Source of the DNA: Streptosporangium lutulentum
GTDB lineage: Bacteria; Actinomycetota; Actinomycetes; Streptosporangiales; Streptosporangiaceae
Length of the DNA stretch: 64,000 nt
Direction: 5' to 3'
Assembly: GCF_030811455.1 (NCBI RefSeq)
Contig: NZ_JAUSQU010000001.1
Location: forward strand, 5,394,001-5,458,000
The notes beneath the pieces were generated by a model. The model made no database searches and was not told the DNA's origin. It saw only the letters and a list, made by a program, of their open reading frames with translations. Shown piece by piece: positions 55,501 through 62,920 of this stretch. Position 1 is the stretch's first letter. The number at the start of each line of letters is the position of its first letter. The translations under genes and the position numbers were made by a program.

Positions 55501-58132
55501 AGCGTCCGAGGTCGCCGGTCCTGTACATGCGCGCGCCGGGCTCGCCGTACGGGTCGGGCAGGAAACGGTCGGCCGTCAGGCCGGGCCGGCCGAGGTAGCC
55601 CCGGGCGAGCCGGTCGCCACCGAGGTGGATCTCGCCGGTCATGCCGGGCGGGACCAGCCGCAGGTGCTCGTCCAGCACGTAGACCCCGGCGCCGGGCAGC
55701 GGCCTGCCGATCGGCAGGTTCAGCGCCCGCTCGTCCTCCTGCGTGACGGCGTACGTGGAGATGCCGACCGTGGCCTCGGTGGGGCCGTAGTGGTTGACCA
55801 CCGTGGTGTGCGCGGCCAGCTCCCTGCCCCAGCTCCAGGTGGACGCCTCGCCGCCGAGGATGAGGAGCTTGCGCGGGAGCAGCTCGGCCGGGTCCGCCCC
55901 GGTGAGCAGCGAGGCGAGGTGGGAGGGGGTCATCTTCAGGTAGTCGGTACGGCCCAGCCGCCCGGCGAGCTCCTCGGCCGGGGTCTGCGGATCAATCAGG
56001 TGCAGCTCGCCGCCGGTCATGAGCGACAGGTAGAAGATCGTCACTCCGAAGTCGAACGAGAGCGACTGCAGCAACGTGTAGACCGCCGCGGGCTCGACCG
56101 CGAACCGCTCCCTGACCCCGGCCAGGTAGTTCAGCACCTGCCGGTGCTGCACCCCCACGCCCTTCGGCCGCCCGGTCGTCCCCGAGGTGTAGATCACGTA
56201 CGCCAGGTGGCCGGGGGAGGTCTCGGGGCGCTCGAACCCGGTCTCGTCCAGCGCCTCGGAGTCCAGGCGGATCACCGGCGTCTCGGGGAGCCCGGGGAGC
56301 AGGTCGTGCAGGGCGGAGGTGGTGAGGACGGCGACGGCGCTGGCGTCGTCGAGCATGTACGCCAGGCGGTCGCGGGGCTGCTTGGGGTCGAGGGGCACGT
56401 AGGCGCCGCCGGCCTTCATGACGCCGATGACGGCCGCCGCGAGATCGGTGGACTGCTCCAGGAAGACGCCGACCCTGGTGTCGGGGCCCACGCCGTACCG
56501 GTTTCTCAGCAGGGCGGCGATCCGGGTGGAGCGCTCGTCGAGCCCGGCGTAGGTCAGCGAGCCACCGCGGACCGCGGACGACGCCCCGGAACCCGCGGAG
56601 CCGCCGCGCGCCACGGGCGCCGCGCCCGAGACCGGCGAGTCGTCGCAGACCACGGCCGTCGCGCCGGGGGTCAGCGCGGCCTGGGCGGTGACGAGGTCGT
56701 GGAGCAGATCGTGGCCGGCCGGCTCAAGGGCGGTGCCGGTGCCGAAGCCCAGGACCAGGTCCCGCTCGTCGCCGGACAGCAGCGACAGCTCTCCCACCCG
56801 CGTCCGGGGGGCCGCCACGATCGAGCGCAGCAGCGTCTCGAACCGGGACGCCATCACCTCCACGGTCTCGCGGTCGAACAGGGCGGTGCTGTACGTGATG
56901 TCGCCGAACAGCCCGTCCACGCCCTCGAACAGGTACAGGCCGAGGTCGAAGCGGGTGGTCCTGACCGGGAGCCCGAGATAGGAAACCCGCCCGTCCTCCT
57001 CGCCCGCCTTGAAGTTCTGCAGCGCGAACGTGACCTGCGCGAGCGGCGACCGGCTCACGTCGCGGACCACGTTCAGCTCGCTGACCAGCTGGTCGAACGG
57101 GAGTTCCTGGTGCCCGAGGGCGTCCAGCACCGCATCGCGCGTACGTTCCAGGAACGTTCCGAACGGCGGGTCGTCCGCCAGGTCCGCGCGCAGGACCAGC
57201 GTGTTGACGAACATGCCGACGACGCCGTCCAGTTCGGACAGTCCCCGGCCCGCGACCGGGGAGCCGACCGCGAAGTCCCGCTGCCCCGAGTAGCGGGCCA
57301 GCAGGACCTGGAAGGCGGCCATCAACGTCATGTACGGCGTGGCGCCGGCCGTCGCGCCCAGCTCGGTCAGCCGCCGGGTGAGGTCGGCGTCGAGGTGGAC
57401 GCCGACGGCGGCCCCCTCGTGGCGCTGTTCGGGAGGGCGCGGCCTGTCAGTGGGCAGTTCGAGGGCGGGCAGCCCGGCGAGCCGCTCACGCCAGTGGCCG
57501 AGCTCCCCTCGGTGGTCACGGCTCCGCTGCCAGAGGGCGTAGTCGCCGTAGCCGACCGGGACGGGCGGCAGGGTCTCGCCGTCGTGCAGGGCGAGCAGCT
57601 CACGGATGATCACATCGCTGGACCAGCCGTCCGTGACGCTGTGATGGGCGGCGATGAGGAGCACGTGGTCGGCGGGTGCGAGCCGTACCAGCACGGTCCG
57701 GAAGAGCGGGCCCCGCTCCAGGTCGAACGGGGTGGCGAGGTCCGCGTCGAGCAGCTCGATCACGGCGTCCAGGTCCGGCGCCTCGGTGACGCGGAACTCG
57801 GCGGGGCGGGGTTCGTCGACGACGAGCTCGGGAGCACCGTCCTCGGTGGTGAGGAACCGCATCCGCAGGGCCTCGTGGCGCGCGACGATCTCGTCCAGCG
57901 CCCGGCGCAGCGCGTCGGCGTCCACGTCGCCGCGCAGCCGCACCGCGACGGGAACCGTGTAGGTGACGGTGCCCGGCCGGTACTGCTCCATGAACCACAG
58001 GCGTTCCTGGGCGTGGGACAGGGGCGGGATGGTGCCGGGCTCCCGGGCCTCGATGGTCCGGGACCCGTTCCGGCGCCGGAGCCGCTGGGCGAGCAGCGCC
58101 CGCTTGGCGTCCGACAGCGTTGTCTCCGTCAT
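52556..58132 (-). CDS. NRPS C-A-PCP-TE fused to an MFS exporter
   Basis: 1858 residues in one unbroken frame. Condensation domain about 35-455, active motif HHSVTDG at 163-169. Adenylation domain about 475-980 with YTSGTTGRPKG (A3) at 648, HYGPTEAT (A5) at 781, YRTGDLGR (A7) and SHGKVDRARLP (A10). Carrier Ser1029 in LGGHSL. Thioesterase about 1090-1325 with nucleophile Cys1162 (YGHCGLG), Asp1275 or 1277 and His1307. After a 75-residue disordered linker comes an MFS domain (about 1406-1835, enterobactin-exporter-like, with DRYDRRKVM in loop 2-3). Pocket residues D694 F695 T698 K733 I758 G760 H781 V789 G790 K972 are closest to Asp-type codes. It should add one residue, release the product and export it. 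The stop of E2 overlaps its start. Confidence 0.92.
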   Translation of the reverse strand: MTETTLSDAKRALLAQRLRRRNGSRTIEAREPGTIPPLSHAQERLWFMEQYRPGTVTYTVPVAVRLRGDVDADALRRALDEIVARHEALRMRFLTTEDGAPELVVDEPRPAEFRVTEAPDLDAVIELLDADLATPFDLERGPLFRTVLVRLAPADHVLLIAAHHSVTDGWSSDVIIRELLALHDGETLPPVPVGYGDYALWQRSRDHRGELGHWRERLAGLPALELPTDRPRPPEQRHEGAAVGVHLDADLTRRLTELGATAGATPYMTLMAAFQVLLARYSGQRDFAVGSPVAGRGLSELDGVVGMFVNTLVLRADLADDPPFGTFLERTRDAVLDALGHQELPFDQLVSELNVVRDVSRSPLAQVTFALQNFKAGEEDGRVSYLGLPVRTTRFDLGLYLFEGVDGLFGDITYSTALFDRETVEVMASRFETLLRSIVAAPRTRVGELSLLSGDERDLVLGFGTGTALEPAGHDLLHDLVTAQAALTPGATAVVCDDSPVSGAAPVARGGSAGSGASSAVRGGSLTYAGLDERSTRIAALLRNRYGVGPDTRVGVFLEQSTDLAAAVIGVMKAGGAYVPLDPKQPRDRLAYMLDDASAVAVLTTSALHDLLPGLPETPVIRLDSEALDETGFERPETSPGHLAYVIYTSGTTGRPKGVGVQHRQVLNYLAGVRERFAVEPAAVYTLLQSLSFDFGVTIFYLSLMTGGELHLIDPQTPAEELAGRLGRTDYLKMTPSHLASLLTGADPAELLPRKLLILGGEASTWSWGRELAAHTTVVNHYGPTEATVGISTYAVTQEDERALNLPIGRPLPGAGVYVLDEHLRLVPPGMTGEIHLGGDRLARGYLGRPGLTADRFLPDPYGEPGARMYRTGDLGRWLPSGDLCFLGRRDLQVKVRGYRVELPEIESVLADQPGIAHAVVELRKDRLIGYLVGDRISVSELRTRLGERLPEYMIPGRFVWLDELPLKSHGKVDRARLPEPDAERPDQQAGFVPPGTPLEEAIAEVWAKVLDLAQVGVLDDFFDLGGHSLLAAQVVARLRRVIPAGGRQVTILDLFKQRTVRELAELVEAGDNGPRMFLHRLTPARAATSTLVCVPYGGGSAAIYQPLADTMPADWALHAVAVPGQEMGLIEETRPVAEVAQGCVEEILRGIRGPLALYGHCGLGVMLTVEIARRLEAAGRPVEAIYLGGIFPFAQPASALAWLSNLTDRLRSDQIWANALQAAGLDVEELERDQLKLMIDNRRKGTKEAERYFTRLFEEGVEPLDAPIISVAGDRDPATEFYQERYREWHLLTDSTAVVVLDEAGHFFLKYRAGELATILTGTHLAIASGDTAGLGRTERSSWWLEGVSVQERSTHPTAGNAATQAGSAGHATPVLEGPGANGAPPAGHRTATDPPARSGPQPSMKRFATVAAGQLVSIIGSSLTEFAVPLWIYINTGSLARFALFSVLALVPGMLVSPLAGALVDRYDRRKVMLAGDVGAFGTQLSLGILLWTGNLQTWHIYPLLVLLSVALTFQRLAYNSALPQLVPKRFLGHANGVVQMVTGTAQLVVPLLAVGLMAAIGLEGILVLDVVSYAFAIIVLLVVRFPETMAWKRRESLVAEMVEGWRFSWGNRGFRGMLFFFAVLNVFLSPLFLLVSPLVLGFATLEDVGRIAFAGGLGVFLGGLAMTVWGGPRRRRLRGVMLSTLLLSVFCLITGLQQNLLLIAIGAFGMSFWLTMLNGVYATIVQVKVPQRFHGRVIALNTLIAWSTLPIGFGLVAPYGSALFDPLLLPGGPLADTVGLVLGTGQGRGVGLMYVLFAIAIAVTALVAMRTRTLSRFDVDVPDALPDDLVGFQTIQRRRERESGETPAEAVAVRS

Positions 58133-59442
58133 GATTCCAGCTCGCTCCGGAGTGCGGCGAGGAAGCGCGAGGCGTCCCGGCCATTGATCAGTCGATGGTC
58201 GTAGGCGAGGCCGATGTTCGCGACCGTCCTCGCCGTCACGGCGCCGTCCTCGCCGAGGACGAGTTCCCGCTGCGGCGAGGTGATCGCGAGCGCGCAGACC
58301 GTCCCGGGAAAGATGAGGGGGATCGCGAGGACGATGTCGGCGTCGGTGTGCAGGGTGACGGCGATGGTGGCTCCGGCGAGGTCCTGCTCGCGGAAGTCCC
58401 CCTCGGTGGCGGCCAGCCGGTAGCGCATGAGCGTGTCGGCGATGCCTCTGAGCGAGCCGGTGTCACGGACGACCGGTACGTAGAGACCCTCGCCCATGTC
58501 GAACGTGACGCCGATGTACGGCGCCTCCGCCGGCCGCGCCTCGTCCCCGTCGATCGAGGCGAAGAACAGCGGAAACCTCGGGTGCAGCCCGGCCACGGCC
58601 TGGACGAACAGCTCCACGAGCCCGACCGGCCTGCGGACCTCCCTGGTCAGCCCTCTGGCCCGTTCCAGCAATGGCCCGACCTCGAACTTCATCACCGTGT
58701 AGGCCGCGGGAATCGTGTCGTGGGAGGTGGTGACCGCGCGCGCGACGGCTCGCTGCACCCTGGAGAGCCGGTGCGTGCCCGCCGTGTCATCGGCGTCCGG
58801 GGTGCGGGGGCCACGCCGGGCCGGGGCCTCGGCACGGCTGACCGCCGGGGCCCCGGAGCGGTGGCCGGCCAGGGCCTCCACGTCGGAGCGGCGGACGACG
58901 CGCAGGCCCAGGGCCGTGACCTGGTCGTGGGAGACGCCAAGCTCTTCCATGGCCGCGCGGGCGGGGTCGGTCACCACCGGCTCGATGTCCGACGCCCCGG
59001 CCCCTGAGGCTCCGGTCCCGAGGACCGGGTTCCCGGGGACGGGGGCCTGGGGAATCGTGCTCTCGGCGACCGCGCTCACGGGGACGGCGGTCTCCGGCGA
59101 CGCGGGAGACGTGACGGCGGTCTCCGGCGACGCGGGAGACGTGACGGCGGGGGCCGGGACCGCGGAGGAGAGGGCGGGTGCCGCGCCGGCCTCCCCCGCG
59201 GGCGGGACCGGCTGGGAGGTGACGCGGGCCAGGACCGCGCCGGGAGCGATCCAGGTGTTGAGCGCGGCGGCGTGGTGGAGGTAGCCGGACTCCTCCGCCT
59301 CCAGCTCGTCGGCCGCCTTGGAGGTCTCCAGGACGGCGACCGGGTCTCCGGCGCCGACGGGCCTGCCGTCCTCGACGAGCCACTGGACGATCAGGTACTC
59401 GGTGTCGTTGTCGTTGAGCTTGGGGACGCGGATGTCAGCCAC
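58129..59442 (-). CDS. 2-oxoacid dehydrogenase E2 (dihydrolipoyl acyltransferase)
   Basis: 437 residues from GTG 59442. Lipoyl domain 1-75 with the lipoylated Lys in LETSKAADE near residue 43. Pro/Ala linker with a duplicated VTSPASPETA. E3-binding domain about 160-195 (PARAAMEELGVSHDQVTALG, DVEAL). Acyltransferase domain about 215-437. The catalytic motif reads DHRLING, with His416 present but Asn420 where nearly all E2 enzymes have Asp (DHRxxDG). It has the layout of a PDH/BCDH-type core with its own E3-binding site, although no E3 gene is seen. Overlaps E1beta by 8 bases and the NRPS by 4. Confidence 0.87.
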   Translation of the reverse strand: MADIRVPKLNDNDTEYLIVQWLVEDGRPVGAGDPVAVLETSKAADELEAEESGYLHHAAALNTWIAPGAVLARVTSQPVPPAGEAGAAPALSSAVPAPAVTSPASPETAVTSPASPETAVPVSAVAESTIPQAPVPGNPVLGTGASGAGASDIEPVVTDPARAAMEELGVSHDQVTALGLRVVRRSDVEALAGHRSGAPAVSRAEAPARRGPRTPDADDTAGTHRLSRVQRAVARAVTTSHDTIPAAYTVMKFEVGPLLERARGLTREVRRPVGLVELFVQAVAGLHPRFPLFFASIDGDEARPAEAPYIGVTFDMGEGLYVPVVRDTGSLRGIADTLMRYRLAATEGDFREQDLAGATIAVTLHTDADIVLAIPLIFPGTVCALAITSPQRELVLGEDGAVTARTVANIGLAYDHRLINGRDASRFLAALRSELES

Positions 59443-60418
59443 GCAGGGCCTCCCGTACGGCGTGGTGAATCGTGGACTCCCCCACCAGCACCTGACTTTC
59501 GAGGTGCGCGGCGGTGGGGATCACCTCGGCCCGGGAGTGGACGAGGCGGACGGGTCCGCGCAGGCGGTCCCAGAGACGGCCGTGGAGGAGGTGCGCGACC
59601 TCGCTGCCCCAGGTGCCGCCGGCCGTGCTCTCCTCGGCGACCAGGACGACGTCCCCGACGAACGGCAGCAGCTTCTCGACGTCCAGCGGGTAGAGCCGGG
59701 AGGGCACCAGCAGACGGCAGGAGATCTCCTGCTCCACCAGCAGGGAGCGCATCGCGGCCAGGGCCCGGTGCGCCATCCCGCCGGGAGCGATGATCACGCA
59801 GTCGGGGTAGTCGTCCGCGTCGTGGAGCTCGACCACGGCCAGGTCGCCGTCACCGCGCACCCGGAACAACGGGTCCACCAGGTCCATCTGCCGGGTGTAG
59901 AGGACCTTGTCCTCGAAGAACACGCACGGCTCGCCCCGCTCCAGCATCGCCGCGAACACCGCGCGGTTGTCGTGGAAGGGGGACATCTCGTACAGCGACA
60001 GCCCCGGCATGCCGACGAAGTGCTTCTGCAGGCTCTGGCTGTGCGTGGGGCCGTAGCCCCGGCCGCCGCCGGTCGGGCAGCGCACCACCATCCGCAGCGG
60101 CAGCCGCCTGCCGTACATCGACACCGACTTGCTCGCGAAGTTGCAGAGCTGGTCGAAGGCGAGCGCCACGAAGTCGCCGAACATGATCTCGGCCACCGCC
60201 GTGTTGCCGGTCAGCGCCAGGCCGGCCGCGACGCCGGTCAGGGCGCCCTCGCTGATCGGGGTGCCGATCACGCGGCCGGGGAAGCGGGTGGACAGGCCCT
60301 TGGTGACCTTGAAGGCGCCGCCGTACGGGTCGAGGATGTCCTCGCCGAGGAGGTAGGCGGTGGGGTCGTCGTCCAGCAGCCCGTGCAGGGCCGCGTTGAG
60401 GTTCTCGGCTACGCGCAC
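59435..60418 (-). CDS. 2-oxoacid dehydrogenase E1 beta subunit
   Basis: 327 residues from GTG 60418. Transketolase pyrimidine-binding domain in the first half (AYLLGEDILDPYGGAFKVTKGL; IGTPISEGALTGVAAGLALTG; the Glu of PISE activates thiamine diphosphate). The C-terminal transketolase domain follows (LLVPSRLYPLDVEKLLPFVGD; EESTAGGTWGSEVAHLL). It forms the heterotetrameric E1 with the product of the gene that overlaps it upstream. Pyruvate, branched-chain 2-oxoacids or acetoin are all possible substrates by family. Confidence 0.9.
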   Translation of the reverse strand: MRVAENLNAALHGLLDDDPTAYLLGEDILDPYGGAFKVTKGLSTRFPGRVIGTPISEGALTGVAAGLALTGNTAVAEIMFGDFVALAFDQLCNFASKSVSMYGRRLPLRMVVRCPTGGGRGYGPTHSQSLQKHFVGMPGLSLYEMSPFHDNRAVFAAMLERGEPCVFFEDKVLYTRQMDLVDPLFRVRGDGDLAVVELHDADDYPDCVIIAPGGMAHRALAAMRSLLVEQEISCRLLVPSRLYPLDVEKLLPFVGDVVLVAEESTAGGTWGSEVAHLLHGRLWDRLRGPVRLVHSRAEVIPTAAHLESQVLVGESTIHHAVREALRG

Positions 60419-61332
60419 GATTCCTCCCTGCGGGAGGGCGGGCGCGCGGCGACCTCGTCGACGATCCCCTGGACCTCGGCTTTCACCGTGCCGTCGAGCC
60501 GGTGGAACTGCTCGGGATGGTCGTGGGCGTAACGGCCGTACCAGTCGTTGTCCCTGGCGGCCTGTACGGCGCCGGCCGGGCGGACGTCGTCGCCCTTGCT
60601 GTGCGGGCCGAGCCGGTGGGTCACGAACTCGGCCACCAGCGGCCGGCCCTCCCGCACCTCCGCGACGAGTCCTTCGAGCGAGATCCGGATCTCGTTGACG
60701 TCGGTGGAGACGACCAGGTGGTGCCGGATGCCGAACGCCGCCGCCCGGCCGGCCACCGTACCCGCCATCTGCGACGCGGTCGGGGTCGACTGGGCGACGC
60801 CGTTGTTCTCCACCACGACCAGCAGCGGAAGCCGCCAGAGGGCGGCGAGGTTGAGTGCCTCGTACACCGCGCCCTCTCCCCAGGTGCCGTCGCCGATGTG
60901 GACGCAGGCGATCGCGCCAGGCTCGGACCGCTTGAGGTGGAGCGCGACCCCGGCGGCGACCGGCAGGCTCTCCCCCTGCACGCCGGTGGACAGGTAGCGG
61001 TCGCGGTGGATGTGCTGGCTGCCGCCGACGCCGCCGCAGACCGCGCCCTCCCTGCCCATGATCTCCGCGAGCAGCCCGTGCGGGTCACGGAACCTGGACA
61101 GGTAGTGGCCGTGGCCGCGGTGGTTGCTGAAGACGTGGTCGCTCTCGCCGAGCAGCGGGCGCAGCGCGACCGGGACGTACTCCTGGCCGAGGCAGGTGTG
61201 CGTGGTGCCGTTGAGGTCGCCCCTGCCGTACAGCTCCAGAAGCTTGAGCTCGAAGTGCCGGATGAGCAGCAGCAGCCCCAGGTCGTCGTCGCCGAGGCGG
61301 GAGAGGCGGAGCCCGTCGAGGGTCTCAGTCAT
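60409..61332 (-). CDS. 2-oxoacid dehydrogenase E1 alpha subunit
   Basis: 307 residues from ATG 61332, which overlaps the C-PCP stop by 8 bases; a GTG six codons earlier is less likely. The thiamine diphosphate motif is GDGTWGEGAVYEALNLAAL, ending in VVENN, near residues 150-185. NHRGHGHYL and GVGGSQHI are also typical. No N-terminal extension, as in acetoin or branched-chain E1alpha of actinomycetes. Its partner E1beta follows directly. Confidence 0.9.
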   Translation of the reverse strand: MTETLDGLRLSRLGDDDLGLLLLIRHFELKLLELYGRGDLNGTTHTCLGQEYVPVALRPLLGESDHVFSNHRGHGHYLSRFRDPHGLLAEIMGREGAVCGGVGGSQHIHRDRYLSTGVQGESLPVAAGVALHLKRSEPGAIACVHIGDGTWGEGAVYEALNLAALWRLPLLVVVENNGVAQSTPTASQMAGTVAGRAAAFGIRHHLVVSTDVNEIRISLEGLVAEVREGRPLVAEFVTHRLGPHSKGDDVRPAGAVQAARDNDWYGRYAHDHPEQFHRLDGTVKAEVQGIVDEVAARPPSRREESCA

Positions 61333-62920
61333 CGTCGGTGCCGGTGCCACCGCCGGCGGCGTCCAGGGATTCGACGACTCCGGCGATGGTCGGGTTGTCG
61401 AAGAAGTCGTCCAGCGAGACCTCGACGTCCAGTCGCTTGCGCATGCGGGCGATGATCTGAGTGATGGTCAGGGAGTGGCCGCCCAGATCGAAGATGTCGT
61501 CGTGATCGTCGATCGGTGAGATGCCCAGGACTTCCTCCCAGATCTCGCGTACCTGGTCGGTCAGCGTGGTGACGGAACCCATCTCGTTCTCCAGAATTTC
61601 GGTCAGTCGCAGGTCGGGGTCGTGATGAGCGCGTTCCAGAAGAAGACGCAGGTCGGCGGCCACCCTGTCGGCGTCGGGGACGGCGTCGGGATCGTGGCGC
61701 AGGCTGATCTCCAGCCCGCCGGGGCCGTCGACGCACTGCAGGTGCAGCGCGCCTCGGACGGCGTGGTTGGAGACCGTCCACTCCACCGAGGCGTCGAGCC
61801 CGGTGAAGGCCGGGTCCGGGTCGTGGCGGGTTCGATAGCTGACGGAGACGGGGACCAGCGCGGCGTGCGGCCGGATGCGCGGCATCGCGCGAGACAGCGG
61901 CACCTGCCGGAACCGGTAGACCTCGCGGAGTTCGGCGCGCAGGGCGGCGGCGAACGCGCGGAAGGTCGTCTCGGGGGACGGGCCGGAGGCGACGGGGAGC
62001 TCGTTGACGAACAGGCCGATGTGGCCCGCCGCCTCGGGTGGCCGGGTGGACAGATCGACGGCGGTGGTCACCTCGGCGTTGCCGTATCCGAGGAGGCAGA
62101 CGTGCAGCGCGGCCAGCAGCGCCTCGAACCGGGTCAGCCCGGGGATCGAGGGATCGGCGGTGAACCGCACCACCCGGCCCTCACCCGCCCTCCGGGATCG
62201 CAGCACCCGGCCGAGCACGACGGTCTCGCCCGGGTCGCGCCACCTGGGCTTCCAGAACTCCCTGGCGGCCGGGAGCGCGGCGGCCACCCGGTCGCGTTCG
62301 GCCCTGCCGTGGTCGATCTCGGGCAGCGGGGGCGGCGGCTCACCGTTGTAGAAGGCGGCGAGGTCGCGCACCAGGATGTCCTTGGACTGGCCGTCGAAGA
62401 CCAGGTGGTGCGCGACGAAGAGGAGCAGGTGCCGGTCCGGGGCGACCTCGAACAGGGTGAACCTGGCCAGCGGGCCCTTCTCCAGGTCGAACCCGCGCAG
62501 GATCTCCTCCCGCACGGCCGCGTGCGCGTCCCGCTCCGGCACGTGCGCGCCTTCTCCCGCGTGCGCGCCTTCCCCCGGCGTGTGCGTGTCTTGCCCCGCC
62601 TGTGCGTCCCGCTCCGGCGTGTGCGTGCCCTGCTCCGCGTGCGCGTCCCGTGCCGGCGCCCGCCGTACGGGAACCGGGGCGCCGGGCAGCAGCCGCAGCT
62701 CGTTGCCCGCCTCCGCCACCACGCTGCCCAGCATCGGATGCCGGTCGACCACCGCCGCGCAGGCCGCCAGCAGCGCCTCGACGTCCAGCTCGCCGTTCAG
62801 GTGGACGAGGAGCGGCATGTGGTAGGCGGACCCCGCGCTCGCGTTCTGTTCGGTGACCCACATCCCCTGCTGGGTGAATGTGACCTCCGCTCCCCGCTCG
62901 GCGAACGTGGCCTCGGTCAT
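61325..62920 (-). CDS. free-standing NRPS condensation-carrier protein (C-PCP)
   Basis: 531 residues from ATG 62920, which overlaps the ligase stop by three bases (ATG 62920-62918, TGA 62922-62920); a GTG just upstream is an alternative. Condensation domain about 1-430 with HHLVFDG at 171-177 complete. A hydrophilic insertion near residues 90-135 consists of imperfect repeats (ERDAQAGQDTHTPGEGAHAG) and splits the N-terminal lobe. A carrier domain ends the protein, with the phosphopantetheine Ser483 in LGGHSLTITQ. There is no adenylation domain, so the adjacent ligase probably loads the carrier in trans, and it must pass its acyl group to the C-A-PCP-TE protein. Confidence 0.88.
   Translation of the reverse strand: MTEATFAERGAEVTFTQQGMWVTEQNASAGSAYHMPLLVHLNGELDVEALLAACAAVVDRHPMLGSVVAEAGNELRLLPGAPVPVRRAPARDAHAEQGTHTPERDAQAGQDTHTPGEGAHAGEGAHVPERDAHAAVREEILRGFDLEKGPLARFTLFEVAPDRHLLLFVAHHLVFDGQSKDILVRDLAAFYNGEPPPPLPEIDHGRAERDRVAAALPAAREFWKPRWRDPGETVVLGRVLRSRRAGEGRVVRFTADPSIPGLTRFEALLAALHVCLLGYGNAEVTTAVDLSTRPPEAAGHIGLFVNELPVASGPSPETTFRAFAAALRAELREVYRFRQVPLSRAMPRIRPHAALVPVSVSYRTRHDPDPAFTGLDASVEWTVSNHAVRGALHLQCVDGPGGLEISLRHDPDAVPDADRVAADLRLLLERAHHDPDLRLTEILENEMGSVTTLTDQVREIWEEVLGISPIDDHDDIFDLGGHSLTITQIIARMRKRLDVEVSLDDFFDNPTIAGVVESLDAAGGGTGTDDD

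Noticed and set aside
55379..58204. Plus-strand open frame of about 940 codons
   Set aside because: Shadow of the NRPS gene on the other strand; no motifs, and the NRPS motifs are unambiguous.
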